The notes: generated by a model from the sequence alone, not told the origin. A stretch of 64,000 nt of DNA from Alphaproteobacteria bacterium (GCA_015062385.1 SUUT01000001.1:102619-166618); one strand, 5' to 3'. Positions 1 to 9,699 are shown, numbered from the stretch's first letter. Numbers and translations are program-made.

Positions 1-526
1 GTTGATATAATTGACGGGCTTTTTTCTGTTTATTCCCCTGCAAATAAGAAAAACGCCTACGAGCAAGCAAATCTATCGGTTCATCCCGTCTGATATATGA
101 ACAGGCACTTGACTTGCCTCCAAACAAAACATCTTTTGGCTTTGATATTGATACTTTCATATTCTTTTTTTGAGCCAAAGCGTACACATCCGTTGCCACC
201 GACAAATTGTCATATTTTTTAAGCCATAAATCAATTTCTTTTTGTTGTGTTCTATATTTTGCGGAAAAATATTTATCGTATAACACATATCCGTCTAATA
301 TGTGATTACGCACTTTTTTGAATAAACTTTCTGCTGTTTTGTAATGTCCTTTTTGATGTGCTTCAAAAATTTGGCGATATAATCGAACGTCAGCTTTTGA
401 AAGTACAACTGATTGTGCCGCCTGAACGGAAAAGGCGGCACATAAAAGAAATAATCCGATAAAAATTATTGTTGTGTATCGGACGTTAACTCTAATCTTG
501 TCACATATTTTACTTTTGATTTGCAT
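1..526 (-). CDS. Lytic murein transglycosylase (SLT-like), N-terminal part, cut by window edge
   Basis: The minus-strand reading frame is open from the window edge to an ATG at 524-526. It has a basic start followed by a hydrophobic stretch (IIFIGLFLLCAAFSVQA), which is a signal peptide. The mature part is alpha-helical (ADVRLYRQIFEAHQKGHY, then DKYFSAKYR and LWLKKY) and resembles the superhelical N-terminal domain of alphaproteobacterial soluble lytic transglycosylases, which cleave peptidoglycan glycan strands in the periplasm. The catalytic domain lies outside the window. The chosen ATG overlaps the upstream gene by 61 bases; no better start exists in frame, because only ATA and ATT lie nearer the signal peptide. 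The family call rests on recalled sequence pattern, not on an active site. Confidence 0.6.
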   Translation of the reverse strand, partial: MQIKSKICDKIRVNVRYTTIIFIGLFLLCAAFSVQAAQSVVLSKADVRLYRQIFEAHQKGHYKTAESLFKKVRNHILDGYVLYDKYFSAKYRTQQKEIDLWLKKYDNLSVATDVYALAQKKNMKVSISKPKDVLFGGKSSACSYIRRDEPIDLLARRRFSYLQGNKQKKARQLYQ

Positions 527-1131
527 ACATCATCCGTCATATTCGTTGCACGACAGCCAATTACATTTGTTTGTGGAACCTGTACCAATCCCTGACAAGC
601 GGCAGATGCCATATAAAATTTACGGGAAATCATTTCTCCCGGTGGCACAGAACCAAAATCAAACGGCATGTCTATATTTCCATATTTAATGGAAACCTGC
701 ATACTTTGCAACGTTTCTTCCGTATTATTCGTTAACGTTAAATCTGCCATACAAAATTGAAATCTGCTGACAGATGGTTCAACAATCTGAACACGTCCCG
801 GTGCTAATACAAAAAATCCTTTATCGGATTTATTCGGTTCGGCTTTTTGTCCTTGTTTAGCTGCATTAACCCTTGCATCAAAATCACTTTCATTTGTCCG
901 AAACCGTTCGTTTAATCCTTCTTGTCGGACACGTTGAGCCATTTCTGCCTGATTGATATCTTCTTCTTCAAACAAAGACGGAACTGCCTGTCCCTCCGGC
1001 ACAACCGCTGCTACCGGCTCTGAAACCGGCTGTTGTTGTCTTCTGCGTAACTCCGGAAACAAATCACCGGCTTGTGCAAATGCACCACAACTAACGGCAA
1101 TAACTGCCACTGAACATAAAAACTTCATCAT
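466..1131 (-). CDS. Secreted protein of unknown function, 221 aa
   Basis: The protein starts with a clear Sec signal peptide (MMKFLCSVAVIAVSCGAFAQA, cleavage near residue 21). A Gln/Pro/Glu-rich linker to about residue 100 follows, then a compact C-terminal domain containing LTLTNNTEETLQSM and FGSVPPGEM, with four cysteines that could form disulfides. The beta-rich pattern suggests a periplasmic Ig-like fold, but I do not recognise a family. A strong GGAGG site precedes the ATG. It is the first gene of a minus-strand pair with the lytic transglycosylase, so a role in envelope or cell-wall work is possible by context only. It is divergent from the Mur ligase gene. Confidence 0.7.
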   Translation of the reverse strand: MMKFLCSVAVIAVSCGAFAQAGDLFPELRRRQQQPVSEPVAAVVPEGQAVPSLFEEEDINQAEMAQRVRQEGLNERFRTNESDFDARVNAAKQGQKAEPNKSDKGFFVLAPGRVQIVEPSVSRFQFCMADLTLTNNTEETLQSMQVSIKYGNIDMPFDFGSVPPGEMISRKFYMASAACQGLVQVPQTNVIGCRATNMTDDVCKSKVKYVTRLELTSDTQQ

Positions 1132-1213
1132 TTGATAAAACCTCCCTTTACTTCTTTAAAAATTTAGCGTAATATGTAATGTATATTTAATATTGTAAGG
1201 GAAATATTTACAA

Positions 1214-2599
1214 ATGGCAACATTTTTTTTCTGTGGAATCGGTGGCATCGGCATGAGTGCCATCGCTTTGTATCTAAAAAAAGCCGGACACACCGTTTTA
1301 GGGTCCGATCGTTCTTTTGATAACAACAAACCCAATGCCGTTAAATCAAGTTTATGCAACAACCATATTCAGTTGGTTCCACAAACAGGGGAATACGTCA
1401 CAAAAGATATTGACTTTTTTATCGTTTCAAGTGCTGTTGAACCTACAATTCCGGATGTAAAAAAAGCATTAGAACTCAATATAAAAATTATGAAACGAGC
1501 TGAAATACTTGCCGAAATTTTTCACAAGCACACCGGAATTGCTATTGCCGGAACAAGCGGGAAAACAACGGTAACGGCTATGGTCGGACATATTTTATCC
1601 GTTATGAAAAAAAATCCGACAATGATTAACGGTGGTATCAGCTTAAACACATATAACGGCGAAAACGAATCTAATTTAATTTACGGCGATTCGAATTTAT
1701 GTGTGATTGAAGCAGACGAATCAGATGGTTCTATTGCTTTATACACCCCACACATAGGCATTTTAACCAATATTTCCTTGGACCACAAACCAATTGAGGA
1801 AACTTTACCATTGTTTGAATCCTTTTTAAATCGTTGCCATATCGGGAGCGTTATCAATATGGATTGCAAATACACGTCTGATTTAAACTTAACACAAAAA
1901 AATATTATTTCTTTTTCTGTTGAAAATCACCCACAAGCAACACTCAATCCGCAACATATTTGTTTTGCCACAAACGGTATTTCCTTTAACTTAAACGGAA
2001 AAAACCACACCTTACCTTTTATCGGTAAACACAATTTGGAAAATGCTTTGGCCGCAACCGCTGCATGTATGTTATTGAATATATCCCCTGAGGATTGTTT
2101 ATCGGCATTAAAATCCTTTAAAGGAACAAAACGACGCTTACAAACTGTCGGCATTACACACAACATTACCATAATTGATGATTACGGACATAATACCGAA
2201 AAAATAAAAGCCTCTTTACAAGCATTACAATTACATCAAGGACGCATTTTTGCCGTGTATCAACCTCACGGATTTGCCCCAATGCGAATGATGAAAACCG
2301 AATTAACAGAAATGCTAAAACAACAATTAGATGATAGAACTTATTGGATTATGCCCGATATTTATTATGCCGGCGGAACTGTCACAAAGGACGTTTCTTC
2401 AAATGATGTTGTTGAACCATTAAAAAAAGTCGGCAAAAATGCTTTTTATATTCCTGAACGGACAGATATTCAGAAATTTCTTTTAACGCATGTTCAATCG
2501 GGAGATTTTATTGTTATAATGGGGGCTCGTGATGACACACTTACCCATTTTGCCCATCAAATTTTAAACAGTATAAAGGAGAAAAAATGTCTAGAATAA
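1214..2599 (+). CDS. Mur ligase family protein (MurC- or Mpl-like), 461 aa
   Basis: This is an ATP-dependent ligase joining UDP-MurNAc to L-alanine (MurC) or to a recycled murein tripeptide (Mpl). Residues 7-14 (CGIGGIGM) are the MurC/Mpl nucleotide-binding N-terminus. GTSGKTT at 113-119 is the ATP P-loop, EADESDGS follows at about 170, and DDYGHN at about 325 is the third-domain signature. The length matches both MurC and Mpl. The next gene overlaps it by 13 bases and encodes an LD-carboxypeptidase, a recycling enzyme, and no other division or cell-wall cluster gene is adjacent. Context therefore favours Mpl-like recycling, but the sequence alone does not decide this. Confidence 0.85.
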   Translation: MATFFFCGIGGIGMSAIALYLKKAGHTVLGSDRSFDNNKPNAVKSSLCNNHIQLVPQTGEYVTKDIDFFIVSSAVEPTIPDVKKALELNIKIMKRAEILAEIFHKHTGIAIAGTSGKTTVTAMVGHILSVMKKNPTMINGGISLNTYNGENESNLIYGDSNLCVIEADESDGSIALYTPHIGILTNISLDHKPIEETLPLFESFLNRCHIGSVINMDCKYTSDLNLTQKNIISFSVENHPQATLNPQHICFATNGISFNLNGKNHTLPFIGKHNLENALAATAACMLLNISPEDCLSALKSFKGTKRRLQTVGITHNITIIDDYGHNTEKIKASLQALQLHQGRIFAVYQPHGFAPMRMMKTELTEMLKQQLDDRTYWIMPDIYYAGGTVTKDVSSNDVVEPLKKVGKNAFYIPERTDIQKFLLTHVQSGDFIVIMGARDDTLTHFAHQILNSIKEKKCLE

Positions 2600-3456
2600 T
2601 GATTGTCGGACCGGCTTCTCCCACACCGGAAAATGACAAAGATAAAATTATCGCCTATTTTGAAGATTTAGGACATACCGTTCAATTTGCCCCTCATTGC
2701 TTTGATTGTGACCGTTTTTTAGCCGGTAGTGATATCCATCGGGCAGAAGATATCAACAATGCTTTTTCCGATGATAACGTTGATATCATTATGGCTTTAC
2801 GGGGCGGATATGGTTCCCCTCGCCTTTTGGATAAATTGGATTACAAAACCATTTCAAAAAACAAAAAACCGTTTTTTGGATTTAGTGACATTACGGCAAT
2901 GCAATTAGCCTTATGGCATCAGGCACAACTGATATCATTCAGTGGATTTAACGCTAATTTTGCCGCCCGGCCTATCGGACCATTAATGCAAGATACATTA
3001 CAAAAAGCACTCAATAAAAAACCGATTTCCGTCAAAGGATTAAAATGCGTTGTACCGGGAACAGCTTATGCACCGGTTGTCGGCGGTACATTAACCATGT
3101 TATGCGGCTTATTAGGTACACCATATATGCCCTCCCTTAAAGAAACAATTTTAGTTATTGAAGATGTTCATGAAGAACCCTATCGTATTGACCGAATGCT
3201 TAATCAGCTTCGCTTGGCTGGGGCATTATCTCAATTACAAGGCATTATTCTGGCCGGTTGTGAAGATTGCATTGCTAAAGATAAAGCCGATGGAGACGTT
3301 ATGACTGTATTTATGGATTATTTTGAACACAAAAAAATTCCGGTTGTCACACAATTCCCATACGGACATACACCGGATCACATTGTCTTTCCGATTGGAC
3401 AACCGGCTCGATTGGATGCCAATAAAGGAACGCTTGTATTTGATAAGTTTAAATAA
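2587..3456 (+). CDS. ldcA: Muramoyltetrapeptide LD-carboxypeptidase (peptidase S66), 289 aa
   Basis: The S66 serine peptidase removes the terminal D-alanine from murein tetrapeptides in the cytoplasm during peptidoglycan recycling. The catalytic Ser is seen at about residue 100 (FFGFSD), Glu at about 192 (IEDVHEEPYRID) and His at about 261 (PYGHTPDH), plus the typical ALRGGYGSPRLLD at 70-82. The length is normal for the family. Its ATG lies inside the end of the Mur ligase gene (13-base overlap), with AAGGAG just upstream, so the two are translationally coupled. The pair probably forms a recycling unit. Confidence 0.9.
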   Translation: MSRIMIVGPASPTPENDKDKIIAYFEDLGHTVQFAPHCFDCDRFLAGSDIHRAEDINNAFSDDNVDIIMALRGGYGSPRLLDKLDYKTISKNKKPFFGFSDITAMQLALWHQAQLISFSGFNANFAARPIGPLMQDTLQKALNKKPISVKGLKCVVPGTAYAPVVGGTLTMLCGLLGTPYMPSLKETILVIEDVHEEPYRIDRMLNQLRLAGALSQLQGIILAGCEDCIAKDKADGDVMTVFMDYFEHKKIPVVTQFPYGHTPDHIVFPIGQPARLDANKGTLVFDKFK

Positions 3457-3482
3457 TGTTTATTCATCAAAAAGGATAAAGT

Positions 3483-5753
3483 ATGGATACGGAATTATTG
3501 GCTCCGGCCGGAGATATTGAAGCGGCATACAGTGCCTTTTATTTTGGGGCAGATGCTGTTTATTTGGGATTAAGACAATTTTCTGCCCGTGCAGAAGCTA
3601 TTAATTTTTCACCGGAAGAACTGGATGAAATTACGGCCTATGCTCATGCAAATGGCAAAAAGGTTTATGTCGCCTTAAATACCGTTTTACAGGAAACGGA
3701 ATTACCGCTCTTATTATCACATCTGCAAGTCTGTCAAAATGCTCATGTTGATGCCCTTATCATACAGGATTTAGGGGTTGCCCGTATCATTAAAAAATCT
3801 TTTCCCTCCCTTGTTTTACATGCAAGCACGCAATTAGCCGTTCATAATACCGCTGGAGCATTAACTCTTAAAAAAGCCGGATTTGAACGAGTTGTATTAG
3901 CTCGGGAACTTTCTTTATCCGAAATTCAAAAAATACAAAAGGAATCCGGTATGGAAGTGGAAGTTTTTATTCACGGGGCCTTATGTTATTCTTACAGTGG
4001 GTTATGTGCTTTTTCTTCCATGACGACCGGACGCAGTGCTAATCGGGGCAAATGTGTATATGCCTGTCGCAGTACCTATAAATTAAATAACCGGCAATAT
4101 CATCCATTTTCAATGAAAGATTTGGCACTGGAAAAAGAAGTCTGTCAATTAAAAGGATTCTCACTTAAAATTGAAGGACGTAAAAAAAATGCCTTATATG
4201 TCGGAGCCGTTACCGATTATTACCGCCGTATTTTAGATACAGGTCATATTGATATAAATTTAACAGATAATTTGAAACAAATTTTTGCTCGTCCTTGGAC
4301 AAAACTACATTTCAACGGTAAAAATAAAAATGTAATTGAACCGGATTTTGTCGGTCATCGTGGTTTGCTGATTGGACATATTGAAAAGGTATTTAACGGA
4401 CAAATCACATTTAAGCCAACACATCCGATAGAACGCTTTGACGGCATTCAAATTGATATTGCCGGTGTTGAAAAACCGTTTGGATTTTCTGCTGAAAATT
4501 TAACGGTAAACAAAAAAAACGTTTTTATGGCAACTGCCGGTCAAAATGTCACTTTAACTTTACCCCCCAAAAGTCCGTTTATTCAAAAGGGAGCCCCTAT
4601 CTATTTATCCTCATCCACAAAAGTAAAACGGTCTTATCCTTATGATAAACCTAAAAAAGGCACATTTAAAAACAGATTACCTTTAACTGTTTCCATTTAT
4701 ATTGATACCAATACAATTACTGCCTTTTGTGAAGAAACAAGTGTAACCCTCACCCAACAATTCTCTCCGGCAAAAGACATTCAAAAAGTAAAATCAGCAG
4801 CCGAAACAAGTTTTTCAAAAACAGGAGATACTTCCTTTGAAATTACTGATATTCAATTATTTAATCCTCAAAACTTATTTGTTCCCGTTTCAATATTTAA
4901 CGATTTACGCAGACAATTATTGGAAAAATATGCAACAGAATTAACAAAAACACAGCAAATTCCTACTTTACCACCTATTCCGGTATATCAAAACAGAAAA
5001 AATACACCGAAATGGCGTTTAAAAACAGATAATGCAAAAATTTTAAAATCTGTTGATATTTCAACCATTGATGAAATTATCATTGAAATAAATTCTCACT
5101 TAACACCACAAGATATTGACTTTATTCCTCAACAAAAAATACGTTTAGCTTTGCCAACAATCATCCGTTTCGGCAATTATCAAAAAGTAATAGATGCTTT
5201 TATCAATGCCGGTTATAACAAATGGCAAATCGGAAATATCGGCGGATTTACTTTTCTGCCCCCTAAAACAGATATTGTTATAGATGATACAATTCCATTG
5301 TTAAATACACAAGCCATTACGCATATAACCGAAATGGGGGCAAACGGCATTACATTCAGTGTTGAAGACACAAAAGATAATATTCTAAAACTGGCACAAC
5401 AATGTGAAAATACAACGTTGGTTGTTTATCAAGACGTTCCGTTATTTTTATCGGCTAATTGTGTTCGGGAAAACACATGTGCAGATTGTTCTCAACAAGA
5501 AGAACACTTTGTCCTATCTAACGGAAAAGAGCAATTTGAAGCCATCTCTAAAAATTGTTTAACAACCGTTGTTAAAAATGTGCCGTTTTATATTGGTGAT
5601 TTAGCACACAACATACCGGCAACTTGGTTCAGAATGGATTTTTGCCACAAACAATACACGGCAGGACAAATCCAAAATTTAATCAAAACAATTCAAGCCG
5701 GCAAACCGCTTAAAATGAAATACACCGGTAATTTTTCAAAAAGTTTTGCTTAA
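3483..5753 (+). CDS. U32 family protein, RlhA-like, 756 aa
   Basis: The N-terminus LLAPAGDIEAAYSAFYFGAD and the signature EVFIHGALCYSYSGLCAFS, followed by the cysteine pair in RGKCVYACRS, identify the U32 family. Some members (E. coli RlhA) act in hydroxylation of 23S rRNA C2501, others in tRNA hydroxylation; few are true peptidases. The long C-terminal half, with further cysteines near residue 660 (CVRENTCADC), fits the RlhA-type architecture. The start is supported by AAGGATAAAG upstream. It follows ldcA by 26 bases and is probably cotranscribed. The exact RNA substrate cannot be read from the sequence. Confidence 0.85.
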   Translation: MDTELLAPAGDIEAAYSAFYFGADAVYLGLRQFSARAEAINFSPEELDEITAYAHANGKKVYVALNTVLQETELPLLLSHLQVCQNAHVDALIIQDLGVARIIKKSFPSLVLHASTQLAVHNTAGALTLKKAGFERVVLARELSLSEIQKIQKESGMEVEVFIHGALCYSYSGLCAFSSMTTGRSANRGKCVYACRSTYKLNNRQYHPFSMKDLALEKEVCQLKGFSLKIEGRKKNALYVGAVTDYYRRILDTGHIDINLTDNLKQIFARPWTKLHFNGKNKNVIEPDFVGHRGLLIGHIEKVFNGQITFKPTHPIERFDGIQIDIAGVEKPFGFSAENLTVNKKNVFMATAGQNVTLTLPPKSPFIQKGAPIYLSSSTKVKRSYPYDKPKKGTFKNRLPLTVSIYIDTNTITAFCEETSVTLTQQFSPAKDIQKVKSAAETSFSKTGDTSFEITDIQLFNPQNLFVPVSIFNDLRRQLLEKYATELTKTQQIPTLPPIPVYQNRKNTPKWRLKTDNAKILKSVDISTIDEIIIEINSHLTPQDIDFIPQQKIRLALPTIIRFGNYQKVIDAFINAGYNKWQIGNIGGFTFLPPKTDIVIDDTIPLLNTQAITHITEMGANGITFSVEDTKDNILKLAQQCENTTLVVYQDVPLFLSANCVRENTCADCSQQEEHFVLSNGKEQFEAISKNCLTTVVKNVPFYIGDLAHNIPATWFRMDFCHKQYTAGQIQNLIKTIQAGKPLKMKYTGNFSKSFA

Positions 5754-5755
5754 TC

Positions 5756-5777
5756 GCAGAGGGACTTTTCCCTCTGC
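5756..5777. terminator. Strong hairpin between convergent genes
   Basis: An 8-bp perfect stem, GCAGAGGG/CCCTCTGC, with a 6-base loop lies right after the U32 gene stop and 88 bp from the end of the convergent pilin-like gene. There is no long T run on either strand, so it may be a weak or bidirectional terminator, or a 3'-end stabiliser. Confidence 0.5.
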
Positions 5778-5864
5778 AAAATTAAGTCCGGTCAAAATAA
5801 ATAAGGTGAACATATGTATAAAATTTTTGCCTGAATTATTCACAAGACAATTAAAAATTTTTGA

Positions 5865-8078
5865 CTAATAAAGCAAAATACATTTGCCGTCTTTTAATGT
5901 TCTGTTTAAACAAGTACATCTGTCTGTATCACTTTCCACATCCAAGGCCGAATCACACGGATAACACTTATCGAATGTATCTGCAAAAAAACCTGCCGGA
6001 CATTCTCGGAATGTACATTGGTTAGTTCCAATTAAATCTCGGTTTGGACACATTGTTTCACACCGTCCTTTTGTGTCCGCTATTCGTGTCGTAATTGCTA
6101 ATGCCCCAGTTTTGTCACAAGGATAACACGTTCCCCAACAATCTGTTAAAGGTTTTCCCTCCGTTGATGTTCCGTCAACACCGCATGGCAAATTACATCT
6201 ATCTTCATAACAACCCTTATAATAAATGCGATTCGGACAAGCAGTTTCACAATCTTCGGCCAAATCAGCAACCGCAATATTGGAAGTTGATGTACATGAT
6301 GTACAAGCCCCGCTTTTCATCCGAATAGTTTCTGCCGGACATTCATCCAAAATACAATATTTATTATCCGTCCCTCCGACTTTACGGTCACCACAAATTT
6401 CTTTGCATTTTCCACCGTTATATGAAAGCGGAATCGTTGAAGGACTATTACAATCAACACACTTACCATTTGCATCTCGCATTTGACCCGTGGGACACAA
6501 TAACGCACAAGAACTGCCGTTTGTTACCCGTTTATAAGGGGCTATTGTACACGCATCATCACACCATTTTTTATATTCTGTTGAGGTATATTTATCTGAC
6601 ATTGCTAAAAATTCCGTAGTATTATCACATGTTTTACAAGCCCCCCAACTATCCGGAATGGGTTTTCCCTCGGTAGGTGTACCGGCAACGCCACAAGGAA
6701 GTGTACAGCGGTCTTCATATCGCCCTTTGTAATATATCCGATTCGGACAAGCTGTTTCACAATCTTCATCTAAATCCCCTACATATGGATTATCAGTTGT
6801 GTCACAAGACATACATGAGCCGTTTTTCATCCGAATAGTCTTTTCCGGACATTCATCCAATATACAGTATTTATTATCCGTTCCTCCGACTTTACGGTCA
6901 CCACAAATTTCTTTGCATTTTCCACCGTTATATGAAAGCGGAATCGTTGTCGGACTGTCACAATCAACACATTTGCCATTTTCATCCCGCATTTGTCCCT
7001 CCGGACACAAGAAAGCACAAGCACTCCCGTTTGTTACCCGTTGATAAGGATCAACAAAACAGGCATTATCACACCATTGACTATATTCCGTTGAGGTATA
7101 TTTATCTGACATATAAATAAATTCTGTTGTATCACTACAAGCTTTACAATTTCCCCAGCTATCCGGAATGGGCTTTCCGGCTGTCGGTGTTCCGTCAATA
7201 CCACACGGTAAAATACACCTATTTTCATATCGCCCTTTATAAACTATTCTACTTGGACACATACTGAGACAATCCGTCTTCATATCAGCAACCGATAAAA
7301 CCGTTGTTGTTGTACACGATTGACAAGATCCGTCTTTCATCATAATCGGTTTATCATCCGGACAACATTGTCCCTTTTCATCACAACATTTCCCGTCTTC
7401 CGTTATAGAAGCACAACAGTATCCGTTACGGATTAAATTTTTATTACAACAAATCATTTTGCTTAAATCACCATAATCCTTAACACATTCCTCATCAGAA
7501 AAACAATCCGATACACAAATATTATCTTTACACCGACCGCACTTACAATTACTGTCATAAATACAACGGGCGGTTTTGTGTTTTTCATCCTCGTCTATTT
7601 CTTCCGGATTAATTTGAATATCCTTATAAAACTCATAAGCGAGTTCCACTTTTTCAGCTTGCGAACAAATATCAATAGAGGCTTCATACTCCGTAATACC
7701 AATAAAAATAGAGTACGGAGCCTGCCATTGGCTTTGTAATAACAATTTACAAATATCACTCGGCACATCAGAGATAAATATTTCAAAATAATCGGTATAT
7801 TGCGGACTCATACGCGCTGTTATCGGATATCCCATACGCATAACGGGTCCCATTTCCATATCAATTTCTCCTGCATGATTGATACTAATCAATTTTTCCA
7901 TCCGTTGAGAAATATCTGTTGCCCGAATATTTAATTCATACATTGTTTCATTGGCAATATATTTATTTATGGCAAATTTATACCCCAGTATGCCAGCAAC
8001 ACTTAATACCCCAATAACAGCCAATACGCCCAGCATTTCTACCATAGAACGACCGATTTCATTCATTTTGATTTGCAT
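5865..8078 (-). CDS. Prepilin-like cysteine-rich surface protein A, 737 aa
   Basis: Residues 1-31 form a class III signal peptide and hydrophobic helix: a short basic leader, Gly at 9, then RSMVEMLGVLAVIGVLSVAG with Glu at mature position +5, as in type IV pilins and pseudopilins. A pilin-like globular part runs to about residue 165. A long Cys-rich region follows with furin/TNFR-like CxxC modules. Modules of about 170 residues (CPNRIYYKGRYEDRC ... CVDCNSP ... GDRKVGGTDNKYC) recur in tandem. The ATG has GAGGAGAAGG upstream and sits behind the shared ~200-bp leader. The N-terminal 200 residues are close to those of the gene at 60964-63228. Function is inferred to be a surface fibre or adhesin; an unusual Arg occupies mature position +1. 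Confidence 0.8.
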   Translation of the reverse strand: MQIKMNEIGRSMVEMLGVLAVIGVLSVAGILGYKFAINKYIANETMYELNIRATDISQRMEKLISINHAGEIDMEMGPVMRMGYPITARMSPQYTDYFEIFISDVPSDICKLLLQSQWQAPYSIFIGITEYEASIDICSQAEKVELAYEFYKDIQINPEEIDEDEKHKTARCIYDSNCKCGRCKDNICVSDCFSDEECVKDYGDLSKMICCNKNLIRNGYCCASITEDGKCCDEKGQCCPDDKPIMMKDGSCQSCTTTTVLSVADMKTDCLSMCPSRIVYKGRYENRCILPCGIDGTPTAGKPIPDSWGNCKACSDTTEFIYMSDKYTSTEYSQWCDNACFVDPYQRVTNGSACAFLCPEGQMRDENGKCVDCDSPTTIPLSYNGGKCKEICGDRKVGGTDNKYCILDECPEKTIRMKNGSCMSCDTTDNPYVGDLDEDCETACPNRIYYKGRYEDRCTLPCGVAGTPTEGKPIPDSWGACKTCDNTTEFLAMSDKYTSTEYKKWCDDACTIAPYKRVTNGSSCALLCPTGQMRDANGKCVDCNSPSTIPLSYNGGKCKEICGDRKVGGTDNKYCILDECPAETIRMKSGACTSCTSTSNIAVADLAEDCETACPNRIYYKGCYEDRCNLPCGVDGTSTEGKPLTDCWGTCYPCDKTGALAITTRIADTKGRCETMCPNRDLIGTNQCTFRECPAGFFADTFDKCYPCDSALDVESDTDRCTCLNRTLKDGKCILLY

Positions 8079-8290
8079 ATCCTTCTCCTCACATCATAAA
8101 GTTGCATTTATATATGAGAGTATAAAAAAAGGGACCTTTTTTTCCCGCTTCGAATCAGCAAAATCAAATTTTTGCAGAAATGAAAGATTATTGTTTGAGT
8201 TGAATTAGTTAGTCAAAATCAAAAAAAATCTCAAAATGTGAAAAAAAGTGTTGCATTTATACGTCCCTTTTATTGCAGATAGAAATTTTT
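8079..8290 (-). promoter_or_regulatory. Conserved ~200-bp leader, copy A
   Basis: This is one of seven near-identical blocks placed directly before the prepilin-like genes. It carries GTTGCATTTATA at both ends, the GGGACCTTTTTTTCCC core near the gene, and GTCCCTTTTATT at the far end. In this copy the near arm is altered (TATAAAAAAAGGGACC), so the 12-bp inverted repeat seen elsewhere is imperfect. It ends in the gene's ribosome binding site. Confidence 0.8.
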
Positions 8291-8315
8291 ATGTAAGTAT
8301 TAAGGAAAAATTAAA

Positions 8316-8483
8316 ATGATTTACTACGATATGGACAGCGTTATTTCGATTTTAATACCGGTTTTGAAGAAAAATTCGGAATACATCCGTAATCTAATTG
8401 CCTATATTCAAATTTTACTTGATTTTCAATTTAAAATGATGTATAAATATGTCACTTTTGCATGGGCAAAGGTCAAAGGTTAA
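8316..8483 (+). CDS. Possible small protein, 55 aa, upstream of rplY
   Basis: An open frame of 55 codons starts at ATG 8316, with TAAGGAAAA eight bases before it, and ends at TAA 8481-8483. It reads MIYYDMDSVISILIPVLKKN, then an amphipathic or hydrophobic middle (LIAYIQILLDFQF) and a basic end (WAKVKG). It lies between the divergent leader A and rplY. I recognise no family. It could be a real small membrane-associated protein, a leader ORF for the rplY operon, or chance; codon usage is not distinctive enough to decide. Confidence 0.35.
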   Translation: MIYYDMDSVISILIPVLKKNSEYIRNLIAYIQILLDFQFKMMYKYVTFAWAKVKG

Positions 8484-8540
8484 TTCACCCCTGGAGGATT
8501 CTCCTTTGTTTGATTATTATTTTTAAAAAGGATTTTTATT

Positions 8541-9119
8541 ATGTCAATTTCTCAATTAAATGCAGTTAAACGTGAAAAAGCTGGTAAGGGGGCCTCTCGC
8601 GCAAAACGTCGTGAAGGGTTCGTTCCTGCCGTTATTTACGGGGATAAAAAAGAACCGTTAATGATTGCTTTGGAAGAAAAAATTGTTGTTGCCGAAATGA
8701 ACAAAAAAGGCATTTGGACACGTCAATTTGATATCGTTGTTGATGGTGAAAGCAATCATGTATTGTGTCAAGATATCCAAAAACATCCGGTTTCTTCCCG
8801 TCCGATGCACGTTGACTTTTTGCGTATTTCAAAAGATGCTGTTTTAACGATGGATATTCCTGTTCGTTTCGAAAACGAAACAATTTGTCCGGGTATCAAA
8901 TTGGGTGGTGTATTGAACGTTGTTCACAGAACATTATCTGCAAAATGTAAAGCTGACAATATTCCGGAAGCATTTATCATTGATTTGGCAAAAGTTGAAT
9001 TGGGTTCTTCCATTTCTGCTTTCTCCATTAAAATGCCGGCAGGTGTTACATTATCTGCAACAGAAGATTTCACAGTTGCAACAATTGTTTCAACAGGTTC
9101 TGATTCAGCAGAAGGATAA
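8541..9119 (+). CDS. rplY: 50S ribosomal protein L25 (Ctc form), 192 aa
   Basis: L25 binds 5S rRNA in the large subunit. Residues 1-95 are the L25 core (KREKAGKGASRAKRREG, VPAVIYG, VLCQDIQKHPVSSRPMHVDF). The remaining half is the beta-rich TL5/Ctc C-terminal domain, as usual in alphaproteobacteria. AAAAAGGA precedes the ATG. It is followed after 6 bases by pth, the standard rplY-pth-ychF order. Confidence 0.95.
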   Translation: MSISQLNAVKREKAGKGASRAKRREGFVPAVIYGDKKEPLMIALEEKIVVAEMNKKGIWTRQFDIVVDGESNHVLCQDIQKHPVSSRPMHVDFLRISKDAVLTMDIPVRFENETICPGIKLGGVLNVVHRTLSAKCKADNIPEAFIIDLAKVELGSSISAFSIKMPAGVTLSATEDFTVATIVSTGSDSAEG

Positions 9120-9125
9120 TTTTAT

Positions 9126-9698
9126 ATGATTTTGTTGGTCGGTTTAGGAAATCCGGGTTCGGAATATGCCCAGACTCGCCACAATATCGGATTTATGGCG
9201 GTGGACAATCTTGTCCGCCGCTATCAATTTCCCGATTTTAAATCCAAGTTCAAAGGCGAAATTTCTCAGGGAAAAATCGGAACGGAACAAGTTCTGTTTT
9301 TAAAACCGCATACGTATATGAACTTATCGGGAGAATCCGTTCAGGCTGTCTGTTCATTTTATAAAATTCCGGTTAATCAGGTAATTGTCATTCATGATGA
9401 TTTAGATTTACCGGTCGGGAAAATTAAAGTTAAACGAGGAGGCAGTGCCGGCGGACATAACGGATTAAAAAGTGTTGATGCCCATCTAGGAAATAATTAT
9501 ATGCGGATTCGGGTCGGTATATCCAAACCTGCTATTAAAGAACAGGTTGTTGATTGGGTATTATCAAAATTTTCAACACAAGATAAAAATATTTTAGATG
9601 AATCATTTGATTTTATCAGTGAGCATATATCATATTTGTTTCAAAATGATATTGAAGGTTTTATGAATAAATTATCAATTATGGGAAAGGGTAAATAA
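9126..9698 (+). CDS. pth: Peptidyl-tRNA hydrolase, 190 aa
   Basis: It hydrolyses peptidyl-tRNA released from stalled ribosomes. GLGNPGSEYAQTRHNIGF at residues 6-23 holds the substrate-binding Asn and the catalytic His (about 19). HDDLDLPVGKIKVKRGGSAG and GHNGLKS complete the family signature with its conserved Asp and Asn. The length is normal. Its ribosome binding site (AAGGATAA) overlaps the rplY stop, suggesting coupled translation. Confidence 0.96.
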   Translation: MILLVGLGNPGSEYAQTRHNIGFMAVDNLVRRYQFPDFKSKFKGEISQGKIGTEQVLFLKPHTYMNLSGESVQAVCSFYKIPVNQVIVIHDDLDLPVGKIKVKRGGSAGGHNGLKSVDAHLGNNYMRIRVGISKPAIKEQVVDWVLSKFSTQDKNILDESFDFISEHISYLFQNDIEGFMNKLSIMGKGK

Positions 9699-9699
9699 C

